NCBI GenBank assembly: GCA_011009095.1
Contig: VTPC01090614.1
Coordinates: 237,167-301,166, forward strand
Direction: 5' to 3'
Length of the DNA stretch: 64,000 nucleotides
Origin: Ignelater luminosus
Taxonomy: Eukaryota; Arthropoda; Insecta; Coleoptera; Elateridae
Each line of letters begins with the position of its first letter. Position 1 is the first letter of the stretch. The notes below the pieces were generated by a model. It saw nothing but the letters and a program-made list of their open reading frames with translations, ran no database searches and was not told where the DNA came from. The position numbers and the translations under genes were made by a program. This document shows, in pieces, positions 1-9,807 of this stretch.

Positions 1-798
1 AATACCTACCGTTGTTGTTGGTGGTATGTGAGACACTATGTAGATGAGAATGACTTGAAGAAAGTGACATGTAAGATGGCGATAATTTTTGTTATTAAAT
101 TAAGTTAATTAAACAAAATCCAAGAAGCTTTTTATTTCTTCAACCCAAAATATTAAGAAATACTCTTCAATAATGAATAAACATATTTAATACATTTAAT
201 TTGTTTGCATTTGTTCTTATAAATTCCTACTTACCTTTAAATTCCACAATAAATTTGAAATTCTCTTGCTTATGTATTTAGAATCTGCTTTTAGGTTGTC
301 TAACAATTTTGAAATCCTATAGTAGATATAAAAGCCATATTCTACCATCATGATTAAGATAAAACAATATAGCATTTTTCGATCTTAATAACAAGTAAAA
401 GGACAAAACCAGCTGCCCTGATAGTTAGAGGATATTTAAATTCAATCATGACAGTAGAATATGCCTATAGAATTTAAATTGAAGTTTTGAATTTGAACTT
501 GATCAGTAAAATTTGTAGAACTAAGAAATGCAACGTAAAATGACCTGAAGTCTTGTTTAGTTAGTATTCCGTATACTGCAGGGCCTATACAGTCTTGCAA
601 ATCAGAGAAATCATATTTTTACTCGGGGTTTTTATTATAAATATATATATTTCTACTTTTAATTCTGTATTTTATAAATGTTTTTTACAGAACATTTTTT
701 AATTGATTAATAACTATTTTATTTGTATTCTACATTTATTTTTCTTTGTTCCTGGGTCATATAATAATCTATAGATACTAGGATAAATAAAAATAACA
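1..798. other. AT-rich intergenic sequence, nothing recognised
   Basis: No coding similarity, RNA gene or repeat structure could be seen on either strand. The stretch is AT-rich and ends near a TTAA at 799, a possible left target site of the piggyBac relic that follows. Confidence 0.5.
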
Positions 799-3242
799 TT
801 AATGCTGCCTTTTGACATATTTATGTTGCCCCTGTAGAAAATTTGCGTAAGTACGCCAATGATTTTTGAAGTTACGAGATTTATTTATTGCGCATGCGCT
901 ACAATGATTAAATGTTGGCACAAACCAAATGCATTAGCTAAATGCAGAAGGCTTTATCTACAGAGTATATATGATCTAAGGTTGTGCATAAACAAGTGCT
1001 GAAATTTAGAGTTTATATCTGTGTCAGGTGAATTGTGTAGAAACTCTCCAAAATAATAAGTTGTTTTTTTATGCTGAATGTTCTTTTCGCCTGCTATGTA
1101 TTTATTCAACTCGAGGTAGACTGCGGGATTATTTTATTCAAAAAAATTGTAGCGGTTTCGTCATGCGACCAGTGGGACAAGCAAAGTCATTCATTTTTAA
1201 AATTTCAGGGACCAAACGTAAAGTATAGTCGTACCAGGAGTTTGAATCATTGTCTTCTGATCAAGTAAATGACCTTTTGGAAGAAATACTTTCTGATTCT
1301 GAATCCATGGATACTGACAGCGACTCCGATAACGACAATATTTTTGTTCGATTAAAATACAAATCTACACCGATGTTGAAAATGCTTCTAAGCCATCCAT
1401 TAGCTCGAAGAAAGTGCAAATTTTATTTCAAATTATTGCAATCCCCAAACTTGGTAAACTCGGGAATTACTGCATGCAGCTCTGGAAAGCATTCTTTAGA
1501 TGACAAAGACTCTGTTCCCACAGTATTACCAAAATCTCCTATTCCAGACGTACAAAGCTTCGATTACGAAAAATAAATCGATAGTTTGGAAAAAGGTTGC
1601 TTCTCCGGTTGTGCTGATGCTATTTATGGAACTACACGGACCCTCGATTCCAGACAATGTGGAATATCCTGACGAAGTATTTCTCACTTTATTTACGAAA
1701 GATATAGTAGATAACATCATTTTTCAAACCAACCTGTATGCTACCCAGCGAGGCAGACCATTTACAACCACAATTAAAGACGGAATGTTGGTGTTTTTAG
1801 GAATAAACAGTTTGATGGGTATGAAACCATTTCCAAGCTCAAGGATTATTGGAGTTCACGCAATGTGATACGTGACAATTACGTTTCTAGTAAAATGTCC
1901 AGAAACATTTACATAAACGATAACGCTTTGTTGACAGACAGAAAGTCGCCCAATTATGACAAATTGTACAAATTACGCCCTTACTTGAATTCTTTGTTGG
2001 AGTCTTTCCAAAATTGCTATAAATCTGGGAGTACCAATCTATTGACGAGAGCATGATTCGTTTCAAAGGAAGGTGTAGTCTGATGCAATACAAGCCCCTA
2101 AAACTTATAAAAAGGGGTTATAAGGTTTGGGCGAGACCAGATATCAACGGCTACGTAAACGAATTTCAGATATACACTGGAAAAATCGACAACTTGAAGA
2201 CTGAAACTGGGTTAGGAGAGCGACTCATTAGAGACTTGACAATATCTCTTATTGGTAAATACCACAGAGCTTTCTTCGACAATTATTTTAGTTTAGTGTG
2301 TCTCGTGGCATATCTACAAGAAAACAAAATTTATGGAACAGTTCGCGCAAACCGTAAATTTTTACCTTCTGATATCTCTGAAGATAAAATACTTAGACGG
2401 GGAGAAACTGACTGGAGACAAGCAACCAGTGGAATTTTATATACTAAATGAAAAGACCAAAGATGTATTAGCTTCTTGTCAAATTACCATAATCCAGATG
2501 AACTTACTAATGTAAATAGAAGGCAAAAAGATGGATTCTTACAAGTAGTGCCCTGTTTATCGATTGGCAAAGATTACAATAAATTTATGGGCGGGGTGGA
2601 CAAAGCTGATATGCTTCAAAAGCGTGTATGAAATAAATAGAAAAAGTAAAAAGTGGTTCCATAGGATATTCTTCCATTTCGTAGATAATACTGTTACAAC
2701 CGCTTATATCATCTTCAAAAACATATACAGAGGTCCAATACTAACCCTAAAAGAATTCCGCTTATCTATTGTGGATGGTCTATTTGGCACAAGAAATAAT
2801 ACACCAAAAACTAATCTAAGTAGTTTCAAAAAGCATGTACCCCTAGAAGTAAGGTATAATAATGGGGAACATATGCCAATCCATGGCACCTCAAGAAGAT
2901 GCGCTCTTTGCAGCAACTCGATGAATGTGCATCAATCCAGATGGGTCTATAAAGCCTGCGGAGTGGCATTATGTTTATTATTTAATTAGTAAAAACTGTT
3001 TTGAAAAATTCCATTTGCCTCAGTAAATGACATTTCGTAATTAAAAAAAGTTTATTTAATTTAAGTACATCTAATCCGTATGTACCAGCGGTTTCACCAT
3101 GTAACCTTGTTTTTTCTTATAAAATATGAGAAAATTTTAATTTTTCTTTATTCGCTGTATTATATTAAACCATTTAATAAAGGAAAATGTCTTTGCTTAC
3201 TGAAAATTCAAATAAAAAATAATTTGGCCCTCAAAGAGTTGA
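799..3242 (+). mobile_element. Broken piggyBac DNA transposon
   Basis: A transposon of the TTAA-specific piggyBac superfamily, placed around the transposase remnant at 1250-2989. The right end is supported by the bases just inside 3239-3242, which on the minus strand read TCAA followed by ACTCTTTGAGGGCC. This matches the usual piggyBac terminus if the TTAA target has mutated to TCAA. The left end is much weaker: a TTAA at 799-802 gives a total of about 2.4 kb, normal for the family, but the sequence inside it does not convincingly mirror the right end. Family membership rests on the transposase and is firm; the limits are inferred. Confidence 0.55.
1250..2989 (+). pseudogene. piggyBac transposase pseudogene (DDE_Tnp_1_7 type)
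   Basis: Remnant of a transposase that cuts and pastes DNA at TTAA. In order it shows: an acidic Ser/Asp-rich N-terminus (1250-1390); the conserved block with IIFQTNLYA and PFPSSR (1700-1850); first catalytic Asp in SIDESM (codon 2044); second Asp in FFDNYF (codon 2278), 78 residues later, the same spacing as in the Trichoplusia enzyme; third Asp in FMGGVDKAD (codon 2599); KKWFHRIFFH; and a Cys-rich C-terminal finger with RRCALCSNSM and CGVALC, ending at a stop after 2986. All three catalytic Asp codons survive. The reading frame shifts at least five times (frame changes near 1550, 1860, 2050, 2450 and 2610) and a stop interrupts it, so no protein is made. An ordinary dead copy on sequence evidence; no sign of host domestication. 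Confidence 0.9.
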
Positions 3243-3635
3243 GCTAAAATTAATCAATCACAGATTAAAATGAACAGATAACAATTAAATTTGTTAAACC
3301 TAACAGAAGATGATAGGAAATAATCAGCTGTAAAGAAAGACACCCGTAGAAATTCCTTTCTTCAACAATAACAAATTAATAACAATGGAAACAATTTATA
3401 CCTGGTAGAAGAAAAAATAACTAAAGATTCGTCAATTCGCTAACTAATAGGTACCATCAATCAAAAGTAAACTAATTAGATATATCCATCGTTATCCATG
3501 CAACCTGAAATAGAAACTACAAAAATCCTCTCTAACTAGATTACAAAAATTGTAGATCACACGGACAGAAGAGCTAACCAGATGATTATGTAACGAGCGC
3601 AAAAAAGTGATCGTTACAGCTTCTTGTGCCCTTAT
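3243..3635. other. AT-rich spacer, nothing recognised
   Basis: Spacer between the piggyBac relic and the dispersed repeat. No coding or structural signal was found. Confidence 0.4.
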
Positions 3636-3945
3636 CAGTAACATAACTACCAAGGCAGCTGGAATCGGTGTCTAGCCCTAATATCTTCAAAGGTCAATAG
3701 ATCTGCAAGAACCTAAAAGTCTACAGAAATTTACGTGTTTTGCAGAAAGCTGAGCCCTTCAGGAGCAAAGGCCTGACAAGAATCTAGTACTCTGCAAAAC
3801 CACAAATAATGATGACAACTCAGAAACATGAATAAATCTAGAAGTGTACAAGAAGTTCACAAAGATATAATGCTGCTAAAAATCAGGAAATTTACAGAAA
3901 CATTGGGAGAGGCAAAAAAGCTTTGTAAGAAGACAAAGACCGTTC
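3636..3945 (+). repeat. Dispersed repeat, copy A of an inverted pair
   Basis: About 300 bp that aligns with the reverse complement of 29570-29855. Shared blocks include the core around GCAGCTGGAA..CGGTGTCTAG, GAGCCCTTCA.GAGCAA, GTACTCTGCAAAACCA, and AGAAATTTACAGAAACAT, in the same order and with similar spacing. The two copies have drifted by many substitutions and small indels. In copy B one frame reads through for about 50 residues (KCTRISQRYDAAKSRNLQKH and neighbours), and traces of the same peptide can be read here in broken frames, so the repeat may derive from an element's coding region. No known family was recognised. Confidence 0.7.
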
Positions 3946-4840
3946 AAGAAAACCATTAAGCACCAACACGTAGTCACTGTAGTCACCACAGATTTTATTG
4001 AACTTTGGAAATAACTTTATCAGCAAACATAAGAGTTCTTCATTTGTTCGTTTATGCAAATATTTCTTTTCAACCTTGATTATACCTTTCGAAAGTTATT
4101 CACTGACTAACCTATCCCATCGTGACTTTCAAAAATTTAAAAGTTTCTCTAATCTTTATGTTCAATGCTCGGCTGTATAACCGATCAGAAAGTTCTAATT
4201 TGTGATATTTAGATCGTCATGGGATCACATCGTTTCCTTATGTACTATGTATAGAAAAATGCCTTAAACTGATTTATTATTATTCTCAACATCAAACAAT
4301 TCTATTAATACACATGTTAGGTAAACTACACAACTAACTATAAGTGAATCAAAAAGTAGAGAAATAGTATCCTAGTAGAATCTGGTGCTATACTAAAACT
4401 AAATGTCTTATTAATACATTTCATTGATGAATCTCTTCTTTTTGAACAGTGTTTGGTTGATGTAATTTCAATTAATACAGGCTGCTTAACCTGCATTTGC
4501 TCTTTTGGTGTCCATTCTTTGTAAAATCATCAAATAAGAGTACGAAGTTCGTGCAATCTAAAAAATCAAGCGTTATTAATGTTCATATTAAATTCGATTA
4601 CGTATGCAAAAGATATTAGTGACCAACAGTGGTTTAGTGAAAACTTTGCTGGTCAAAAATAAAAGATTGCAACTTTCTTTACAAGTTAAGGCGATCGTGC
4701 CATAAATTTCCTACTCTAGCCCAGTCAAATTACAGTCAAATTAGACTTTTCGATCAAAACAAATCTTGGAGTGTCAAAACTTGGCAGAGTTTTTCGTTGG
4801 TGTCTACTGTACAACATACTAAAAGGAGAGTGAACGGGGG
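3946..4840. other. AT-rich intergenic sequence, nothing recognised
   Basis: A 60-codon open frame at 3998-4180 has no recognisable similarity and base composition like its surroundings. Nothing else stands out. Confidence 0.4.
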
Positions 4841-5130
4841 TTGGTGACCCTTTTAAAGGTTATTTTTCACGCTTTTTTCCAAATATTTCCGAAACTATCG
4901 GTCCTAGCAAAAAACTCTATATATAAAATTTTTTATAAAAAAGGTTCTATTCATTTTTTCAGGATTAATAATTTTGAAGATCCAGAGCAGAAAGTTTTTA
5001 AACTCGAAAGAAGCTGCTTTACCCCTTTCAAGGTCAGCTTCATACCTCTCGATTACCAAGCCCCTCTTTCTTTCATCCTAAACATCTGCTCTCCCCTACC
5101 CTTTACCTTATGATAACACTTTCAAAAATA
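4841..5130. repeat. Probable dispersed repeat (unclassified)
   Basis: Contains the phrase pattern GTGACCCTTTTAAAGGTTATTTTTCACG.. followed by a TTTCCGAAACTAT..GGTCCTAGCAAAAA block and a run of T/A. I recall this style of sequence from high-copy unclassified repeats in several insect genomes; that is memory, not a search. A 90-codon open frame on the plus strand here is Lys/Phe-rich low-complexity translation and is not taken as a gene. Confidence 0.3.
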
Positions 5131-5224
5131 TCAGAAAGACATAATATCTTTTTTTTTATACTTTTTATATTTATATATGTACATACCTACAGGTAATTTT
5201 TTTAAATCACACCTTTCCTAAAAT

Positions 5225-8200
5225 CTAAATCACTGTTAGATCAAAAGTAATCTTCTTCGTGAAAAAATCATCATCGAGTTTCTCATCTTCTGGTGGAATT
5301 TCATTTGCACAAGTTCCCTGACAGTTGCCGCATATTAAAGTGTATTTTATTTTAGCCTTTCGACACCCGCATCGTCTCTCACAACCTGTCGTACATCTGC
5401 AAAAAATGGTGTTAAAGATTGAATCAGGAGCCATAGGGTTCTTAGTTGATAGGAGCTCTAATGGTCCACTGTTAGCTCGTATCCATCCCCACTTTTCAGG
5501 CGGCAAGTGGTTGCCCAACCATTGTTGCACTTGTAATAACACTCTAAACGCGTATTGCTGGGCTGAGCCGTTCATGGGGTGGCAGTGACGGAAGATCAGG
5601 CTTCACCTTGTTTGCAGATTTCAATAATGCGGAGTATCTACGGCTTTCAAGTCATGTTCATGAGCTTGATAAAGTCTTAAGAACATTTGCTCACCAGCTC
5701 CTGACACCTCCTCTGATGTCAATGAGACATCGTAGAAAACATCGACAATGGCTTGTTTCACAATCTGTGCTTTACCTTTTCTATAAACAGGTGAGGTGTG
5801 TCGCACTCACTAAACGCATGGATAAAAAGAATACTTGTTGAGTATCCAGTTTTTGTAACTCAAATAAAGAATATGGTTTTGTTTCAACATTCCCCCTCCC
5901 TGGGTTGACGAAAAATATGTTTGTTTGTGATGCAGCTAATGTAATCATCAAGACAAGCAAATCAACGTCTTCTCCTATAATTGCTTTACTGGTGTCAGCA
6001 TCTCAATCAGCTATTCTTGTCGTAATGCCTTTAGTTATCATTTTCTGTGACAGCATATGGATCAACTCTGTTTTGTTGTTCTTCTTTGACATGAAGTGTT
6101 CTTGCTGAACTGTCACCCTCATGATGTCTCGTCAAAATTTATGTCTATAGATGTTTTTGTGCTATATCTTTGTCTTTGTTCAGGTCGTTTAGTGCTGTTG
6201 GAGGTGTTTATACTAATTATATTATAATGTTTTCTGACGTAAGTCACATACTGGTTGCATTCATAGAAGAAAGTGCAGCCAATACCCCATTTAACACTAT
6301 GGAGAAGAATCTTAAGATCTAGAGCTGTTTCTTCAACTGAGAAAACTTCATACAAGGCAGATTTTTTGGTTTTTCTCATTCCGTTTTCTTTGAAGAGAGC
6401 TAACGGGCAAAGCGCCAATTCGTACTTCAATAAATCTGTCAAGTCTTCATCACTTTTCTTGGTGATTGCGAACCTCTAAAGTATAAGAAAACGATCAACA
6501 ACTTCAATTACATTATTAATTCTAGCAGTGCTGCTCATAGAGGTCAAGGATAGTACTTTGTTTTTTCGATTCTGCTTCATCTCTCCAAAATTTTGCCCAA
6601 TTAACTTTGCTGTAGTGGCCTTTTCCACTTCCACCGTTTTGTGACAGTTTACATTGCAGTTGCCAGTTATGTCTGTTGCAAGACGAGTTTGGAAAAGCAG
6701 GATAGTGACTGAATAACTCGGACAACTTCTTCTGCTTGATCCCTAGTTTGTCGTGATGTGTGATAGTCTACCTGCTGTTCTCCTGTTGAAAACTGTAAAC
6801 CAGCAAAATCTTCCAATGAAGAGCAGATGGAAGCAGCTATAGCTTGAGAGACCTCTTAAGGATCTGCTTGTAACGATTTCTTGCTAATCGTTAATTTTGT
6901 TTATTAATTTTCCTATTATTTAATTCTTTTTAACCCCTACCCTTATGTATGATTGGTTGCATACATACTAGGCTATTTGTAGTTAGCGCTATTTTTATTA
7001 GAACTAGCCACTTCGGCTTTCGAATTTTTGCATTTTTTCAGAAAAAAAATTGTTTCTGTCTTTTTCCGACGGTTTTCCTTTCAAAAAAAGAAAAAACCAT
7101 GAGCATGTGAATTAGTTTCTTTTAAATAAGGATTTTCTCTACGGTAATTCACATAAGCTGCCTTAAAAATTCAACATAATTTTTGAACAGGCCATGTACT
7201 TCAAAAAAATTCTGGATAGCCGCATAACATCTCCGGTATGCTCGTGTCCTTCTAGAAGTATAAAAATTAATTGCTATGTTCTTTTAGGCTATATTCTTCC
7301 GGCTAGGTGAATATTTTCTTCGGGATAGGCGAATATTTTTTTCCGGCTAGGCTTGCTTGCCGTGAAACGTGTTATATGGTTATGGATGGTTTGTCTTCAT
7401 ACCAATAGTTGTGGGTGGTTTGTCTTCATACCAGGTAGTTTTGACCTGTTTTTAATTTTTGTTATGGGATTTGACATTTTGATATGAGTTTGTGATTTGA
7501 CCCTTCAAGATGAATTATCATTGCTTTGGAATTAGAGTTAAATTGATTCAATTTTGAGTTGTACTCAACAGCCTTTGGTTGTATAATTATAATAAATTGT
7601 TTTTATTCATATTTTGTTAGATTAACAATAATAGTTAATTTACTTTAAAAAGTTTGTGCAGCGACTCAAGCAATTACTGCCTTACGAATTCTATTTACCA
7701 TATAAATTATTACTTAATCTAGAGTTGGCGAATAAAGCTAAAATTGGATCAAGTTTTACTATCAGAAGGCTCTATGCAAAATCGTAATCTGGTTCAAAGA
7801 AAAAAATTAAGTTAATAATCTATTATTTGACTTTGACGTATATCTATATCTTAATATTTTCGGTAACTACAGTCACGCTTGCTTTTGCTTTCCCTAATTA
7901 TTACTTTGTTTATTGATACTTCGTTCTGTCAAAGAATAGAAATTGATATTTTGATTTTTATTATAAGACCATGTTATACTTGGAAGATTTTTAATGATCA
8001 GACTCTTGCCTATATTAAATCAATCTCAACTTATACGGGTTATTTTTGTCCATTTCACTTACTTGTTTTTTAAGCTTTCGGTATTACTATTTACAACAGT
8101 AGAGAATTGGTAAGTAACTTGAGCTCGGGTCAACACCCAACCCTGAATTTATCTTTATTCCTTAATTTATTGTGACTTTAACGTTACATGCTCAATTGTC

Positions 8201-9803
8201 ATATAAGAACAGACCCCTGACCCAGAGAAATCTGATCTGGATATTGTGAAGCATCTCTTTTGCTAAATGCATGTCCAGTTAACATTTTGTCAACAGAGTT
8301 AGCTGCGTATATCGTACCCACTATCTCCTTAAGACCACTACCTGCCATTGTCTGACTAATGAACCTCAAGAAGACATGAGCAGGTGAAATCCACCTAGAA
8401 ATCCATCTACTACAGAAATTAGCAAAAGGTCGCTTGGACATGAAGCCATAATTTCTCGGACTTTAATATAGAGTGGCTGATCGAAAGTCACACAGTAACT
8501 CTTCATCACCTGCTGCTGACACTTTTGAGCTGCATCCTTGAGAGCTGTATAAATGGTATTATAGGCAGTTGTAGTCATCCATAAAACATCGAACAAGCTG
8601 GGAACAGGAACATCTGGAAGGGAGTGAAGATTGCTCATGTTCTTGATTGTGTAATTTTTCAGTTTGTTCCTACCAAAGGTCTGTAACGGTAGCACCTCTA
8701 ACGTTTCTATGATTTCATCGGACGGGACTGATGTCACCTTTTCTATCATCTTTGCAGGGGAAAGGTCTCGCATCGGAGTGAGGCATTTAATACACCTCTC
8801 ATACTATGTTCAACCCATCGATTGTGGCAACCTTGAAATTTGCGTTGTCAAAAACAAACTGGCAGAGTATACCGGATGGTATGGGTTGTTGAGGATGGTG
8901 GATGGCTGATAACTCCAACATCTGGGCATCATAATAGGAAGCGCTGAACCCTAAACTTGCCAGCAGATTTACCAAGCTTCTTGAATCATATTTTCTATGA
9001 ATTAAGAAAACAAGACCTTGAAGGATCGAAGAAAAAAAAGAGCGAGGATGGACGCTTGTAGATTGCATGAGAAATGGAGACTGCTTTTTTCTTTGCTTTC
9101 TCTTTATCCCCATATTCTTTCGAAGAAGTGCTTCCATAAAAGCAAGTAGTGTTTATGGGATCATCAGCTCGGCGTCATTGAGGAAACCATCACTTGCAGG
9201 GTAGAAGTTGGTTTTATATGTCTGTGACTGTACATCTTTTAAGACTATGTCAGCAGCAGTAAAACAATTCGTATGCATCTCGATGTGTACCATGACTCGC
9301 TCAGAAACCTTTCACTGATGTCTCGGAAGCATATCACAGTTTTGTTGCTGTGCAGTTCTGTGATGATTACACGGTTACTATACTTTTGCTTCAGATAGTT
9401 CTTTATTCAATGTGACGGCTTTTTTTCAGAAATTGTATTGATGTATTTGAGAGAATACTGATAGTCATCGTTTTTATTAAGAAAATTGTAGATCTCCTCC
9501 ATTCCACTTGACATGCTATCATCAAGAGGCCGCCTTCTTTTTCACTTGATGGAATTTTGGTGGAAAAAACTGTTTGCAGCAGTCATCATGGTAAATCGCG
9601 TCGGCCGCTATCAAATCACTAACATTAATGATCCTTCTATATACGTTTTCCGCCCATTTGTCTCCTCGCTTGTCTGCACGTTCTAATACAGATTTTTTCA
9701 TATCTGTACTATGTACTGAGTAAACTGTTTCACGTAGGAAAGGAGGCTTTTTTGTTTTTATAAAACTAACCTTTAGAAAATAACCTTTAAACAGCCCCCA
9801 CAC
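5225..9803 (-). pseudogene. Broken copy 1 of an unclassified repeat-family protein (PIN-like motif, CXC tail)
   Basis: Fragments on the minus strand, in order from 9803 down, match a large protein family of about 1,100-1,200 residues that I recall as 'uncharacterized protein' in many insects and cnidarians. Seen here: RGDKWAENVYRRI (9522-9803); a block with HRKYDSRSLVNLLASLGFS and LCQFVFDNANFKVATIDG (8799-9137); YCVTFDQPLYIKVREI and GGFHLLMSS (8366-8773); MAGSGLKEIVGTIYAANSV (8199-8441); QVDYHTSRQTRDQ (6730-6860); LLKYELALCPLALF and GMRKTKKSALYEVF (6119-6442); a PIN/FEN-like acidic motif IIGEDVDLLVLMIT (about 5930-5990); and a C-terminal Cys-rich domain CRCTTGCERRCGCRKAKIK..CGNCQGTC (5225-5575), like tesmin/TSO1 CXC motifs. 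The middle part, present in copy 2, is missing and about 1.3 kb of unrelated DNA sits there. The gene is broken in several places. Function unknown; nuclease activity is only inferred from the acidic motif. Whether the family is a transposon, a virus-derived gene or a duplicated host gene is not settled. Confidence 0.7.
6900..8190. other. Unrelated 1.3 kb segment splitting the PIN/CXC copy
   Basis: AT-rich DNA lying where copy 1 should carry its central part. It shows no coding similarity. It contains two short tandem duplications: 7290-7345, where units of about 22 bp based on CCGGCTAGG.GAATATTTT recur, and 7378-7436, where GGTTTGTCTTCATACCA occurs twice 31 bp apart. No terminal repeats or target duplication could be seen, so it may be an inserted element or a replacement after deletion. 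Confidence 0.4.
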
Positions 9804-9807
9804 ACTC

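Noticed and set aside
4841-5113. 90-codon frame as a gene
   Set aside because: Sits in a probable dispersed repeat and gives a low-complexity Phe/Lys/Ser translation.
5905-6108. 67-codon plus-strand frame
   Set aside because: It is the antisense shadow of the PIN-like motif region of the minus-strand family copy.
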